Shown here piece after piece: positions 1 to 7,202 of a stretch of 18,943 bases of DNA. Where the stretch lies: NCBI GenBank assembly GCA_021738605.1, contig JAIPBY010000014.1:1-18943 (forward strand). The letters are read 5' to 3'. The notes beneath the pieces were generated by a model. It saw only the letters and a program-made list of their open reading frames with translations, made no database searches and was not told the origin of the DNA. The stretch comes from Chitinophagaceae bacterium (GTDB lineage: Bacteria > Bacteroidota > Bacteroidia > Chitinophagales > Chitinophagaceae). Both the position numbers and the translations under genes were made by a program. The first letter of the stretch is position 1. Every line of letters begins with the position of its first letter.

Positions 1-96
1 ATTGAAAGCCCGATAACGGTAGGCAGTGTCAAGGTAGACATGATGGGATACAGGAACCTTCGGTTTCCCATGCAGTCCATGATCAGTTTCAAATGA
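1..96 (+). CDS. Possible 3' end of an unidentified plus-strand gene (partial)
   Basis: An open plus-strand frame enters from the left edge and ends in TGA at 94-96, directly against the stop of the convergent hydrolase gene (97-99). The 31 visible residues include SVKVDMMGYRNLRFP and end in ISFK; I do not recognise a family. The stop falling exactly where the neighbour ends, and ordinary codon use, favour a real gene end. Both other plausible readings, on the minus strand, are also open over this short stretch, so strand and frame are not proven. One of these would start with ATG at 80 and read leftwards. Confidence 0.35.
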   Translation: MESPITVGSVKVDMMGYRNLRFPMQSMISFK

Positions 97-945
97 TCAA
101 TTCAGGTCTTCCAGTTGAACTGTTTCTTTTTTCCTAAAACCCTTTTCGGTTTTTTCTACTGTACAGCAAACGGTCGTGGCATCATGCTCCAGAAAAAGAA
201 TGTGATCGTTGGCTACTGCCTCTTCAAGGTAGTTTTCTTTTTCTTCCAAGGTTGTCATGGGAAACATGTCATATGCCGCGAGATAGGGCAATGGAATATG
301 TGCAGCAGAGGGAATGAGGTCGGCTACATAAGCAAGGGTCTTGTCCTTTATCTTGATCAGGGGATGCATCATGGAACGGGTATGACCATTGGTGAACATG
401 ATGTTGATGCCAGGACTGAAACTGGTTCTTTCTCCTTTTTTTTCTTCCACAAAACGGAGTCGTCCTTTTTCATAAATAGGCAAGATGTTTTCTTTCAGAA
501 ACGATGCTTTTTCTCTTGCGTTTGGATTAGTGGCCCATTGCCAGTGGGCTTCACTGCTCCAGTAGAGGGCATTGGGGAATGTCAATTCAAGCTTGTCATT
601 GATGAAGGAAACTGCGCCTCCGCAATGGTCAAAATGAAGATGTGTCAACAGCACGTCGGTGATGTCTTCTGGTTGAAATCCCAATTTGTCCAGCGACCCA
701 AGCAAACTTTCATCTCCGTGAGGAAAATAGTGGCTGAAAAACTTTTCTGATTGTTTGTTTCCCATGCCGGTATCAATGAGGATTTTTCTATCCCCATCCA
801 CTACAAGTAAACAGCGCATCGCAAAAGTGCAGCGGTTGTTTTCATCTGCTGGAATTGACTTTTGCCAAAGGGTTTTGGGTACTACTCCAAACATGGCACC
901 GCCATCAAGCTTGAAGAGGCCAGTATCAATTGAAAAGACTTGCAT
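97..945 (-). CDS. Metallo-beta-lactamase-fold hydrolase
   Basis: A 282-residue cytoplasmic hydrolase of the metallo-beta-lactamase superfamily. The metal-binding signature HLHFDH lies at residues 102-107 (H102, H104, D106, H107). Further probable ligands are H188 in the NGHT motif, D209 in the VADL segment and H254 near the end, so a complete two-metal site is present. The long insert between HxHxDH and H188 and the overall length recall lactonase or quorum-quenching-type and other small-ester hydrolases, but the substrate cannot be read from sequence. The reading frame stays open upstream to 1020. I place the start at ATG 943-945 because the protein then begins with the usual first strand (MQVFSIDTG) and a purine-rich AAGAG precedes it. 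The start lies inside the end of the MFS gene (20-bp overlap), so translational coupling is likely. Last gene of a five-gene minus-strand run. Confidence 0.9.
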   Translation of the reverse strand: MQVFSIDTGLFKLDGGAMFGVVPKTLWQKSIPADENNRCTFAMRCLLVVDGDRKILIDTGMGNKQSEKFFSHYFPHGDESLLGSLDKLGFQPEDITDVLLTHLHFDHCGGAVSFINDKLELTFPNALYWSSEAHWQWATNPNAREKASFLKENILPIYEKGRLRFVEEKKGERTSFSPGINIMFTNGHTRSMMHPLIKIKDKTLAYVADLIPSAAHIPLPYLAAYDMFPMTTLEEKENYLEEAVANDHILFLEHDATTVCCTVEKTEKGFRKKETVQLEDLN

Positions 946-2257
946 ATTTTTCTCTTGTGATGACTGCTTTGGTGTAGAGCAAGGCAAAAAAACTGATGAT
1001 GAAGAAAACCATGAGTACAAGGATAGAATTCCTCATGCTTCCGGTGAGTTCTTCATTGTATGCGAACAGAAAGAGTCCAAGGGTGAGTGCTATCTTTTCA
1101 GTAACATCATAGAAGCTGAAAAATGAAGTGGTATCAGTGGTTTCTGGCAAGAGTTTTGAGTAGGTACTTCTGCCAATGGACTGGATGCCTCCCATGACCA
1201 ATCCCACGCAGGCTGCCAGGATATAAAATTGGGTTTGGGAAGTGATGAAATAGCCCCAAATACAAATGGCTACCCAAATGACGATACCAAACAACATGGT
1301 AGGGATATTGCCAATCTTTTTTGACAACCTGCTCAGAGCGATGGCACCGAAGATGGCCACAATCTGAATGAGTAAAATGGTAAGGATGAGTTTGGGCTCA
1401 TCTTCTGGCTTGGGAAAGATGTGTTTTTTGCTATACCCCGCAGCTACAAGCATGACAGTCTGCACCCCAACGCTGAGAAAGAAAAAAGCTGCCAGATATC
1501 GTTTCAAGGCAGGAATCTGCTTCACCTGGTTCCAAACCAGCTTGAGCTCATGAAATCCATTGATGAGGATATGCTTCTTGAGTTTTTTGTTGCTGCTGGT
1601 ATTGGATGGCAGCACACGAAATGGGATTTGTGAAAACCCAAACCACCAAAGCCCTACCAGCAAAAATGAAATCCTCGGTCCCAATGTTTTGTCTCCATTG
1701 TCCAAACCAAACAATGCTGGTTTTAGGATGATGACAAAGCAGATCAACTGCAACAATACGCTGCCAATGTATCCCATGGCAAATCCCTTGGCGCTCACAC
1801 TATCGCGTTCCTCTGGGCTTGCAATATCAGGAAGGTAAGAGTTGTAAAAAACCCAGCTGTTCCAGAAGCCCAATGCAGCAAGTGAGAAAAAAATGATGCC
1901 ATATTCTATCTTGTCTGGCGTGAAAAAAAACAAGGCTGCACAGGACATCGATCCGATCATGGTAAATACACGCATGAAGGCTTTTTTATTCCCCCTGTAG
2001 TCAGCAATTGACGACATGATGGGAGACATCAGGGCCACCAGAAAAAAAACAATGGCCAGTGCATAGTTCTGCAGCGCTGTGTTGATGACGCGGATACCGA
2101 AGAAGCTTACATAAGAAAGCTCTTCAGGATTTTTGTTGCTGGTTACCGCCACATAATAAGCAGGGAAAATGGTAGAAGTGATGACCAGGTTATAGGTACT
2201 GTTGGCCCAGTCGTACATGGCCCAGGCATTTTGAATCTTCTTCCTATTTGTGTTCAT
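926..2257 (-). CDS. UMF1/Atg22-like major facilitator transporter
   Basis: A 443-residue polytopic inner-membrane protein with about a dozen hydrophobic segments. The N-terminal motif AWAMYDWANSTYN (residues 11-23) is the signature of the UMF1 family, the bacterial relatives of yeast Atg22, usually annotated as MFS transporters. Yeast Atg22 exports amino acids from the vacuole; bacterial substrates are mostly unknown, so none is assigned here. The typical basic loop after TM2 (ADYRGNKKAFMR, around residues 86-97) is present. It starts 3 bp after the uppP stop, and its last 20 bp overlap the hydrolase gene, so it is almost certainly cotranscribed with both. No frameshift or unusual composition seen. 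Confidence 0.92.
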   Translation of the reverse strand: MNTNRKKIQNAWAMYDWANSTYNLVITSTIFPAYYVAVTSNKNPEELSYVSFFGIRVINTALQNYALAIVFFLVALMSPIMSSIADYRGNKKAFMRVFTMIGSMSCAALFFFTPDKIEYGIIFFSLAALGFWNSWVFYNSYLPDIASPEERDSVSAKGFAMGYIGSVLLQLICFVIILKPALFGLDNGDKTLGPRISFLLVGLWWFGFSQIPFRVLPSNTSSNKKLKKHILINGFHELKLVWNQVKQIPALKRYLAAFFFLSVGVQTVMLVAAGYSKKHIFPKPEDEPKLILTILLIQIVAIFGAIALSRLSKKIGNIPTMLFGIVIWVAICIWGYFITSQTQFYILAACVGLVMGGIQSIGRSTYSKLLPETTDTTSFFSFYDVTEKIALTLGLFLFAYNEELTGSMRNSILVLMVFFIISFFALLYTKAVITREKYASLFN

Positions 2258-2260
2258 TGT

Positions 2261-3055
2261 CTAAAGCTTGTCCGTTAAGATAAGCAATATCAAGACAGCG
2301 CCAAGCACAATCCTGTACCAACCAAAGATCCTGAATCCGTTTTGTTGAAGAAAACGGATAAAAAATTTGATGGCAAACAGGGCTACAACAAATGCGATGC
2401 AGCTTCCCAGCAAAAGGAAATTAATTCCCTGGGTATTCAACACCGCAGGCTCATCTTTCCAGATATCATAGAGGCTTTTCAGCGTGGCCGCCGCCATGGT
2501 GGGTACAGCGAGGAAGAAAGAGAAGTCTGCAGCCAATGAACGGGTGAGTTTCTGCTGCATGCCCCCAATGATGGTTGCTGCACTGCGGCTCAATCCTGGA
2601 AACAAGACTGCAAGTACCTGGTACATGCCAATGAAAAAAGCTTTTTTGTAGGTTATTTCTTCTTCTTTCTCAATGGCCCCATGTTTGAACCATTTGTCTA
2701 CAAAAAGAAGGATGACGCCTCCTGCAAGCAGTACAATGGAGATGAAGAGTGGCTTTTCAAGTACTGCTTCGATGTGTTTCTTGAACAAGGCACCAAAGGC
2801 CAGGGCGGGAAGAATGGCAACGAAAAGCTTGAAATAAAAACTTACGCGTTTGAAGTCCATGAACTTCTTCCAGTACAAAACGACAACAGAAAGTATTGCC
2901 CCAAACTGTACCACCACCTCAAATAGTTTGGTAAAGGAGTCGTCTCCAATATTGAAAAATGCGGAGGCAATGACCATATGACCCGTTGAAGACACGGGAA
3001 GAAATTCTGTAATGCCTTCAATAATGGCCAATGCGATGGCCTGGAATGTATTCAT
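2261..3055 (-). CDS. uppP: Undecaprenyl-diphosphate phosphatase
   Basis: UppP (BacA) removes a phosphate from undecaprenyl diphosphate, regenerating the lipid carrier for peptidoglycan and other envelope polymers; it acts in the inner membrane and overproduction gives bacitracin resistance. The 264 residues are the usual length. Both family signatures are intact: EGITEFLPVSSTGH at residues 13-26 (catalytic candidates E17 and H26) and PGLSRSAAT at 153-161 (R157). Multiple hydrophobic segments follow the family pattern. It lies between the DUF3098 gene (23-24 bp upstream) and the UMF1 transporter (3 bp downstream). From memory, uppP in this phylum often sits with ftsX and DUF3098 and is followed by truB; here truB is not next. 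Confidence 0.97.
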   Translation of the reverse strand: MNTFQAIALAIIEGITEFLPVSSTGHMVIASAFFNIGDDSFTKLFEVVVQFGAILSVVVLYWKKFMDFKRVSFYFKLFVAILPALAFGALFKKHIEAVLEKPLFISIVLLAGGVILLFVDKWFKHGAIEKEEEITYKKAFFIGMYQVLAVLFPGLSRSAATIIGGMQQKLTRSLAADFSFFLAVPTMAAATLKSLYDIWKDEPAVLNTQGINFLLLGSCIAFVVALFAIKFFIRFLQQNGFRIFGWYRIVLGAVLILLILTDKL

Positions 3056-3079
3056 GAAAGAGGGTGTAAAATGAGCAAA

Positions 3080-3313
3080 TTACTTCTTGGATTTCCTCAT
3101 GATGGCATATACCTCAATGAGCAAACCTGCAACAATCATGAGTGGAGCCATGGTGATGCGCTTCATGCTGTAAACTTCATTTTCATCAAATACATTGGGG
3201 TCTTCCCCTTTGCCGCCAGCCATCAAAACAAGCCCTATCGCTATCACGACAAGCCCTATCAGCATCCATCTCAGGTTATCCTTTTCGAAAATTGTGTTGT
3301 TCTTCGTTTCCAT
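3080..3313 (-). CDS. DUF3098 small membrane protein
   Basis: A 77-residue protein with two predicted membrane helices: about residues 15-34 (MLIGLVVIAIGLVLMAGG region) and about 53-71 (APLMIVAGLLIEVYAIM region). A polar loop containing the DPNVFDENEVYS segment joins them, and the C-terminus is short and lysine-rich. The layout and the FDENEVYS/I-T-MAP pattern match the DUF3098 family, which as far as I know is restricted to Bacteroidota and has no assigned function. It lies 13 bp after ftsX and 24 bp before uppP, so it is probably made together with both. An auxiliary role in envelope assembly is inference from position only. Confidence 0.85.
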   Translation of the reverse strand: METKNNTIFEKDNLRWMLIGLVVIAIGLVLMAGGKGEDPNVFDENEVYSMKRITMAPLMIVAGLLIEVYAIMRKSKK

Positions 3314-3326
3314 CTAGTGTTGTTTA

Positions 3327-4202
3327 TTAATATAAATCGTCCAGTTTCATTTTGAGGTACTTCATCACACTCCTGTGCGTACTGATGAAGGTAATGCTAA
3401 TTCCAATAAGGATAAGACCTGTGAAAAGCATGGCCAGCATGCCATTGTCTCTCAGGGCCTTGATTTCGGGTAACCACCAGTTCTCTACTCCGTAGATGAT
3501 GACGACAAGTGCAGCAATTGCAATGATGGCGCTTGCCAGCCCATTCAGGATGGCCTTGGTGTCAAAAGGTTTTGAGATGAACCACCTTGTTGCACCAACC
3601 ATCTGCATGGTCTTGATCAGGAAACGGTTGGAGAACATGGCCAGTTTGATGGTATTGTCAATCAAGATGATCACGATCAGGGCCAGTACCCCTGCAAGTG
3701 CCAACAGAAAATATCCTGTTTTTTTGACGATATTGTTCAGGTTGCTGACAACAGCATCGGGATATTTCACTTCACTGATGATGAAGTTTTTGGTTATTTC
3801 AGTGGTTATTTTTTTCAGGCTGTCCTTGTTTACGTATGCAGGTTCCAGGTAAAAGTCTATGCTTGCCGGAAGAGGATTGTAATCCAATACCTTGTTCCAG
3901 TCCTCGTTGCCATCTCCGATGAATTTTGCTCTTGCAGCTTCTTTGGTAACAAACTCCACATTGCGGGCATAGGGCTTGCTTTCAATTGATTTTCTTACAA
4001 CATCGATTTCCCGGTCAGGACTGCCATCCCGCACAAATGCATTGACCTGAACACTGCCCTTGAAATATGTTTCCAATTTGCTGGCGTTGATCACCAGCCA
4101 TCCCAGCATGCCCAGGATGAAAAGCACAAGGGCTACTCCCAAAATGGCCATAAAATAGGATGGTTTGCTGCGTTTCATTGATGCATTGCGCTGTGCTGTC
4201 AT
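3327..4202 (-). CDS. ftsX: Cell division protein FtsX-like permease
   Basis: A 291-residue FtsX-type membrane protein. Topology is the expected four helices: TM1 about 17-39, then an extracytoplasmic domain of about 120 residues, TM2 about 163-182, TM3 about 219-238 and TM4 about 256-274. Family marks are NPLPAS (109-114) in the outer domain and MVGATRWFI (201-209) before TM3, equivalent to the conserved VGA-FI motif. FtsX normally pairs with the ATPase FtsE and transmits its state to peptidoglycan hydrolases at the septum. No ftsE lies next to it here. The start chosen gives a short cytoplasmic N-terminus; M9 (4178) is an alternative. First gene of the minus-strand run, with a TATTTTTG element 45 bp upstream. 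Confidence 0.92.
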   Translation of the reverse strand: MTAQRNASMKRSKPSYFMAILGVALVLFILGMLGWLVINASKLETYFKGSVQVNAFVRDGSPDREIDVVRKSIESKPYARNVEFVTKEAARAKFIGDGNEDWNKVLDYNPLPASIDFYLEPAYVNKDSLKKITTEITKNFIISEVKYPDAVVSNLNNIVKKTGYFLLALAGVLALIVIILIDNTIKLAMFSNRFLIKTMQMVGATRWFISKPFDTKAILNGLASAIIAIAALVVIIYGVENWWLPEIKALRDNGMLAMLFTGLILIGISITFISTHRSVMKYLKMKLDDLY

Positions 4203-4246
4203 GTTCGGTTTGGATTTTGTTCCTCAATTACCCACTGGAATCTTGT

Positions 4247-4254
4247 CAAAAATA
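4247..4254 (-). promoter_or_regulatory. Candidate -7 promoter element for the ftsX run
   Basis: On the minus strand the sequence reads TATTTTTG, an exact match to the Bacteroidota -7 consensus TAnnTTTG. Transcription would begin near 4240, giving a leader of about 38 nt before ftsX. No good TTTG -33 box is seen at the usual 17-23 nt spacing. Confidence 0.45.
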
Positions 4255-4274
4255 GCAATTTTAAAGCGTTTGTG

Positions 4275-4282
4275 TATTTTTG
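4275..4282 (+). promoter_or_regulatory. Candidate -7 promoter element for leuS
   Basis: TATTTTTG matches the TAnnTTTG consensus exactly. The predicted start near 4288 gives a leader of about 46 nt. It is the mirror image of the ftsX element 20 bp away. A TTG lies 29 nt upstream, longer than the usual spacing, so the -33 box is doubtful. Confidence 0.45.
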
Positions 4283-4285
4283 CGG

Positions 4286-4297
4286 TTCCTAGAGGAA
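4286..4297. repeat. Short inverted repeat at the predicted leuS transcription start
   Basis: TTCCT-AG-AGGAA is a perfect 5-bp inverted repeat with a 2-bp spacer, falling at the predicted leuS transcription start. It is too tight to be a good RNA hairpin but could be an operator; chance occurrence is possible. Confidence 0.2.
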
Positions 4298-4334
4298 AGG
4301 TTAATTTTTTATAAGCCCGATTAAAGCAACAGAA

Positions 4335-7112
4335 ATGGAATACGCATTCAGGAATATTGAAAGGAAATGGCAGGAGAATTGGAAGGCAAGCAATGCGTAC
4401 AAGGTATCAAATGATAGCGCCAAGCCTAAATATTATGTGCTGGACATGTTTCCCTACCCAAGCGGGGCAGGTCTCCATGTAGGGCATCCCCTGGGGTATA
4501 TTGCCAGCGATGTGTTCAGCCGTTACAAGCGTTTGAAAGGATTCAATGTGTTGCATCCGATGGGATATGATTCATTTGGGCTTCCTGCCGAGCAATATGC
4601 CATCGAACATGGCATTCCACCTGCTGTTTCAACCGATCAGAACATTGCCACATTCCGGTCCCAGCTGGACAAGATTGGGTTCTGTTATGATTGGGAACGA
4701 GAGGTGCGCACTTCTGATCAGGAGTATTACAAGTGGACCCAATGGATTTTTCTGCAATTGTTTGACAGCTGGATGGACCGCAAGCTGCAAAAGGCAAGGC
4801 GCATCAGTGAATTGATCGCCATCTTTGAAGCCGAGGGCAATGCCTCTAATCCTTGTCCTGGCGAAAAGAATCTTTCCTTCTCTTCCGCTGAATGGCTGGC
4901 TTTTTCTGAAAAAAGAAAAGCTGAAATCCTGATGCAGTACCGCCTTGCTTTTTGTGGGATTGGTGAAGTGAACTGGTGTGAGGCCCTGGGTACAGTACTG
5001 GCCAATGATGAGGTCATCAACGGAGTGAGCGAAAGAGGAGGACATCCTGTTGTAAAAAAGAAGCTACGCCAATGGTATCTCAGGATAACAGAGTATGCTG
5101 AACGCCTGCTGGCAGGGCTTCAAACCGTAGACTTCAGTGAGAGCATGAAAGATATGCAGTCCAACTGGATAGGGAAAAGTTTTGGCGCAGAGATTGATTT
5201 CGAACTCGACCTGGCTCATGCACCAAACGAAGGCAAAAAACTCAAGGTATATACCACCAGGCCTGATACCATTTTTGGCATTGATTTTATGGTCATCGCT
5301 CCGGAGCATGAACTAGTGGATACCATCACGACTGCAGAGCAGTCCAATGCTGTTGCCAGTTACATTGAATATGTAAACAGCAGAAGTGAGCGTGAGCGAA
5401 TGGCGGAAAAAAAGATAACAGGTGTTTTCAGTGGCACCTACTGCAAGCATCCGTTTGAGGATAGGAAAATTCCGGTTTGGATCAGTGAGTATGTGCTTGC
5501 AGGTTATGGAACAGGAGCGATCATGGCCGTACCCTGCGGCGATGAGCGGGATTTCAAATTTGCTAATCATTTTAATATCCCCATCACCAATATCATTGGC
5601 TCTTTTTATGATGGTGCTGAGGCCAACCCCACAAAAGAAGCCAGGCTTGAAAACAGTGGGTTCCTCAATGGCTTGCTTATGTCTGATGCCATTGGTGTTG
5701 CACTGGATAAATTAGAGGGATTGGGAATCGGCAAGCGACATACCAATTACAAAATGCGGGATGCCGCTTTCAGCCGCCAGCGTTATTGGGGTGAGCCATT
5801 TCCCATCGTATGGAAAGATGAGGTTGCTGTTCCACTGTCTTCAGCTGAACTGCCCATTGTGCTTCCTCCCATGACAGACCTCAAGCCTGGTCCGGATGCG
5901 CAGGGTCCGTTGGCCAATCTTCCTGAATGGGCAGCATACGAAGGTGGCACAAGGGAGGTCAATACCATGCCAGGCTATGCTGGCAGCAGCTGGTATTTTT
6001 TACGGTACATGGATCCCAACAATACCGATGCATTTTGCAGCAGGGAGGCCAGTGATTATTGGGGACAAGTAGATCTTTACATCGGCGGAACGGAACATGC
6101 TGTAGGGCATTTGCTGTACAGCAGGATGTGGACTAAGGCCTTGTTTGACCTGGGGTATATCGGTTTTGATGAGCCGTTCAAGCGCCTTGTGAACCAAGGC
6201 AAGATCGGCGGTGACTCAAGATTGGTATACAGGATCAGGGGAACAAAGCAGTTTGTTTCAGCAGGTTTGAAAAACCAACATGACACCGATGAGCTGCATG
6301 TGGACGTGAGCATGGTAGACGGATTGGATCTTGATATGGAAGCCTTCAGGAAATGGAAACCAGATTTTGCTGAGGCAACATTCATCACCGAAGACGGTAT
6401 GTATAAATGTGGGAGCCGACTTGAAAAAATGAGCAAGCGTTATTTCAATGTTGTCAATCCAGATGATATTGTTGAGCGGTATGGGGCAGATACTTTTAGG
6501 ATGTATGAGATGTTCCTTGGCCCGGTTGAACAAGACAAACCATGGGATACCAAAGGGATTGAAGGCGTGCACCGCTTCATGAAAAAATTATGGCGGCTGT
6601 TTTTTGATGTCGAAAAAGGTACTGTACTGACCGATGCAACGGCTTCAGATGCAGCTTGGAAGGCATTTTACAAGATGGTCAAAAAAGTAGAAGAAGATAC
6701 TGCGCGTTTTTCTTTCAATACAGCAGTGAGCAGTTTCATGATCGGTGTCAATGATTTGACCGATCTGCATTGTCACTCCAAAGACTTGTTGGCCAAATTC
6801 CTTGTGGTTCTGGCCCCTTATGCGCCACACATTGCAGAAGAATTGTGGTCAGCTACCGGCCAAACAGGTTCGGTACTGGATGCCAGTTATCCAGCCGTGG
6901 AGGAAAAATACCTCGTTGAAACCTCTAAAGAATATCCGGTAGCCATCAATGGCAAAACGAGGACTACGTTGAACCTGGATGTTAACGCCACTCAGGCAGA
7001 TGTGGAAGCATTGGTACTGGTAGATCCCATCGTCATGAAATGGCTGGAGGGCAAGCCGCCCAAAAAAATTATTTACGTAAAAAACAAAATGATCAATGTA
7101 GTCCTGGGTTAG
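4335..7112 (+). CDS. leuS: Leucyl-tRNA synthetase
   Basis: LeuRS charges tRNA-Leu with leucine in the cytoplasm. The protein has 925 residues, in the normal range. The class I HIGH motif is HVGH at residues 48-51, preceded by MFPYPSGAGL. The KMSKS loop is KMSKR at 698-702. The CP1 editing domain carries the TTRPDTIFG motif (T307, T308, R309, D311), so proofreading should be intact. The C-terminal anticodon-binding region follows KMSKR. There are extra segments at about 145-195 (between the catalytic core and NWCEALGTVLAN) and about 625-690 (before KMSKR), which resemble those usual in Bacteroidota LeuRS. The ATG at 4335 gives the expected N-terminus; no Shine-Dalgarno sequence is visible, as is normal here. 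Divergent from ftsX. Confidence 0.98.
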   Translation: MEYAFRNIERKWQENWKASNAYKVSNDSAKPKYYVLDMFPYPSGAGLHVGHPLGYIASDVFSRYKRLKGFNVLHPMGYDSFGLPAEQYAIEHGIPPAVSTDQNIATFRSQLDKIGFCYDWEREVRTSDQEYYKWTQWIFLQLFDSWMDRKLQKARRISELIAIFEAEGNASNPCPGEKNLSFSSAEWLAFSEKRKAEILMQYRLAFCGIGEVNWCEALGTVLANDEVINGVSERGGHPVVKKKLRQWYLRITEYAERLLAGLQTVDFSESMKDMQSNWIGKSFGAEIDFELDLAHAPNEGKKLKVYTTRPDTIFGIDFMVIAPEHELVDTITTAEQSNAVASYIEYVNSRSERERMAEKKITGVFSGTYCKHPFEDRKIPVWISEYVLAGYGTGAIMAVPCGDERDFKFANHFNIPITNIIGSFYDGAEANPTKEARLENSGFLNGLLMSDAIGVALDKLEGLGIGKRHTNYKMRDAAFSRQRYWGEPFPIVWKDEVAVPLSSAELPIVLPPMTDLKPGPDAQGPLANLPEWAAYEGGTREVNTMPGYAGSSWYFLRYMDPNNTDAFCSREASDYWGQVDLYIGGTEHAVGHLLYSRMWTKALFDLGYIGFDEPFKRLVNQGKIGGDSRLVYRIRGTKQFVSAGLKNQHDTDELHVDVSMVDGLDLDMEAFRKWKPDFAEATFITEDGMYKCGSRLEKMSKRYFNVVNPDDIVERYGADTFRMYEMFLGPVEQDKPWDTKGIEGVHRFMKKLWRLFFDVEKGTVLTDATASDAAWKAFYKMVKKVEEDTARFSFNTAVSSFMIGVNDLTDLHCHSKDLLAKFLVVLAPYAPHIAEELWSATGQTGSVLDASYPAVEEKYLVETSKEYPVAINGKTRTTLNLDVNATQADVEALVLVDPIVMKWLEGKPPKKIIYVKNKMINVVLG

Positions 7113-7133
7113 CAAGATGCAGTATTCAGGGAT

Positions 7134-7166
7134 TTTGACAATGCCGCTCATTCACCGAATATTTTG
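7134..7166 (+). promoter_or_regulatory. Candidate ruvB promoter
   Basis: TTTG at 7134-7137 is followed after 22 nt by TATTTTG at 7160-7166, which is the TAnnTTTG box with one base missing. The spacing is within the range known for Bacteroidota promoters. The start would be near 7173, about 30 nt before ruvB. ruvB may otherwise be read through from leuS. Confidence 0.4.
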
Positions 7167-7202
7167 CTTTCCTTCCGTTCTATTGGTGTAATTTCACAAG
7201 GC

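Noticed and set aside
1..80. A minus-strand partial gene starting with ATG at 80
   Set aside because: The frame is open, but the plus-strand frame ending exactly at the neighbour's stop is a better fit; the segment is too short to decide firmly.
115..1126. Long plus-strand frames opposite the hydrolase gene (115-750 and 755-1126)
   Set aside because: They are antisense to a protein with a complete metallo-beta-lactamase motif set; their translations are Cys/Phe-rich and match no family.
4015..4227. A 70-codon minus-strand frame overlapping the ftsX start
   Set aside because: It is out of frame with ftsX, has no recognisable motif and most of it lies in the coding sequence of the ftsX N-terminus.
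4283..4334. T-box, leader peptide or attenuator before leuS
   Set aside because: The leader is only about 46 nt, with no T-box sequence, no run of Leu codons in a small frame and no terminator hairpin.
4740..4940. Possible foreign insertion in leuS between the catalytic core and the NWCEALGT segment
   Set aside because: The frame is intact and similar extra segments are typical of Bacteroidota LeuRS, so this is lineage variation and not a recent insertion.
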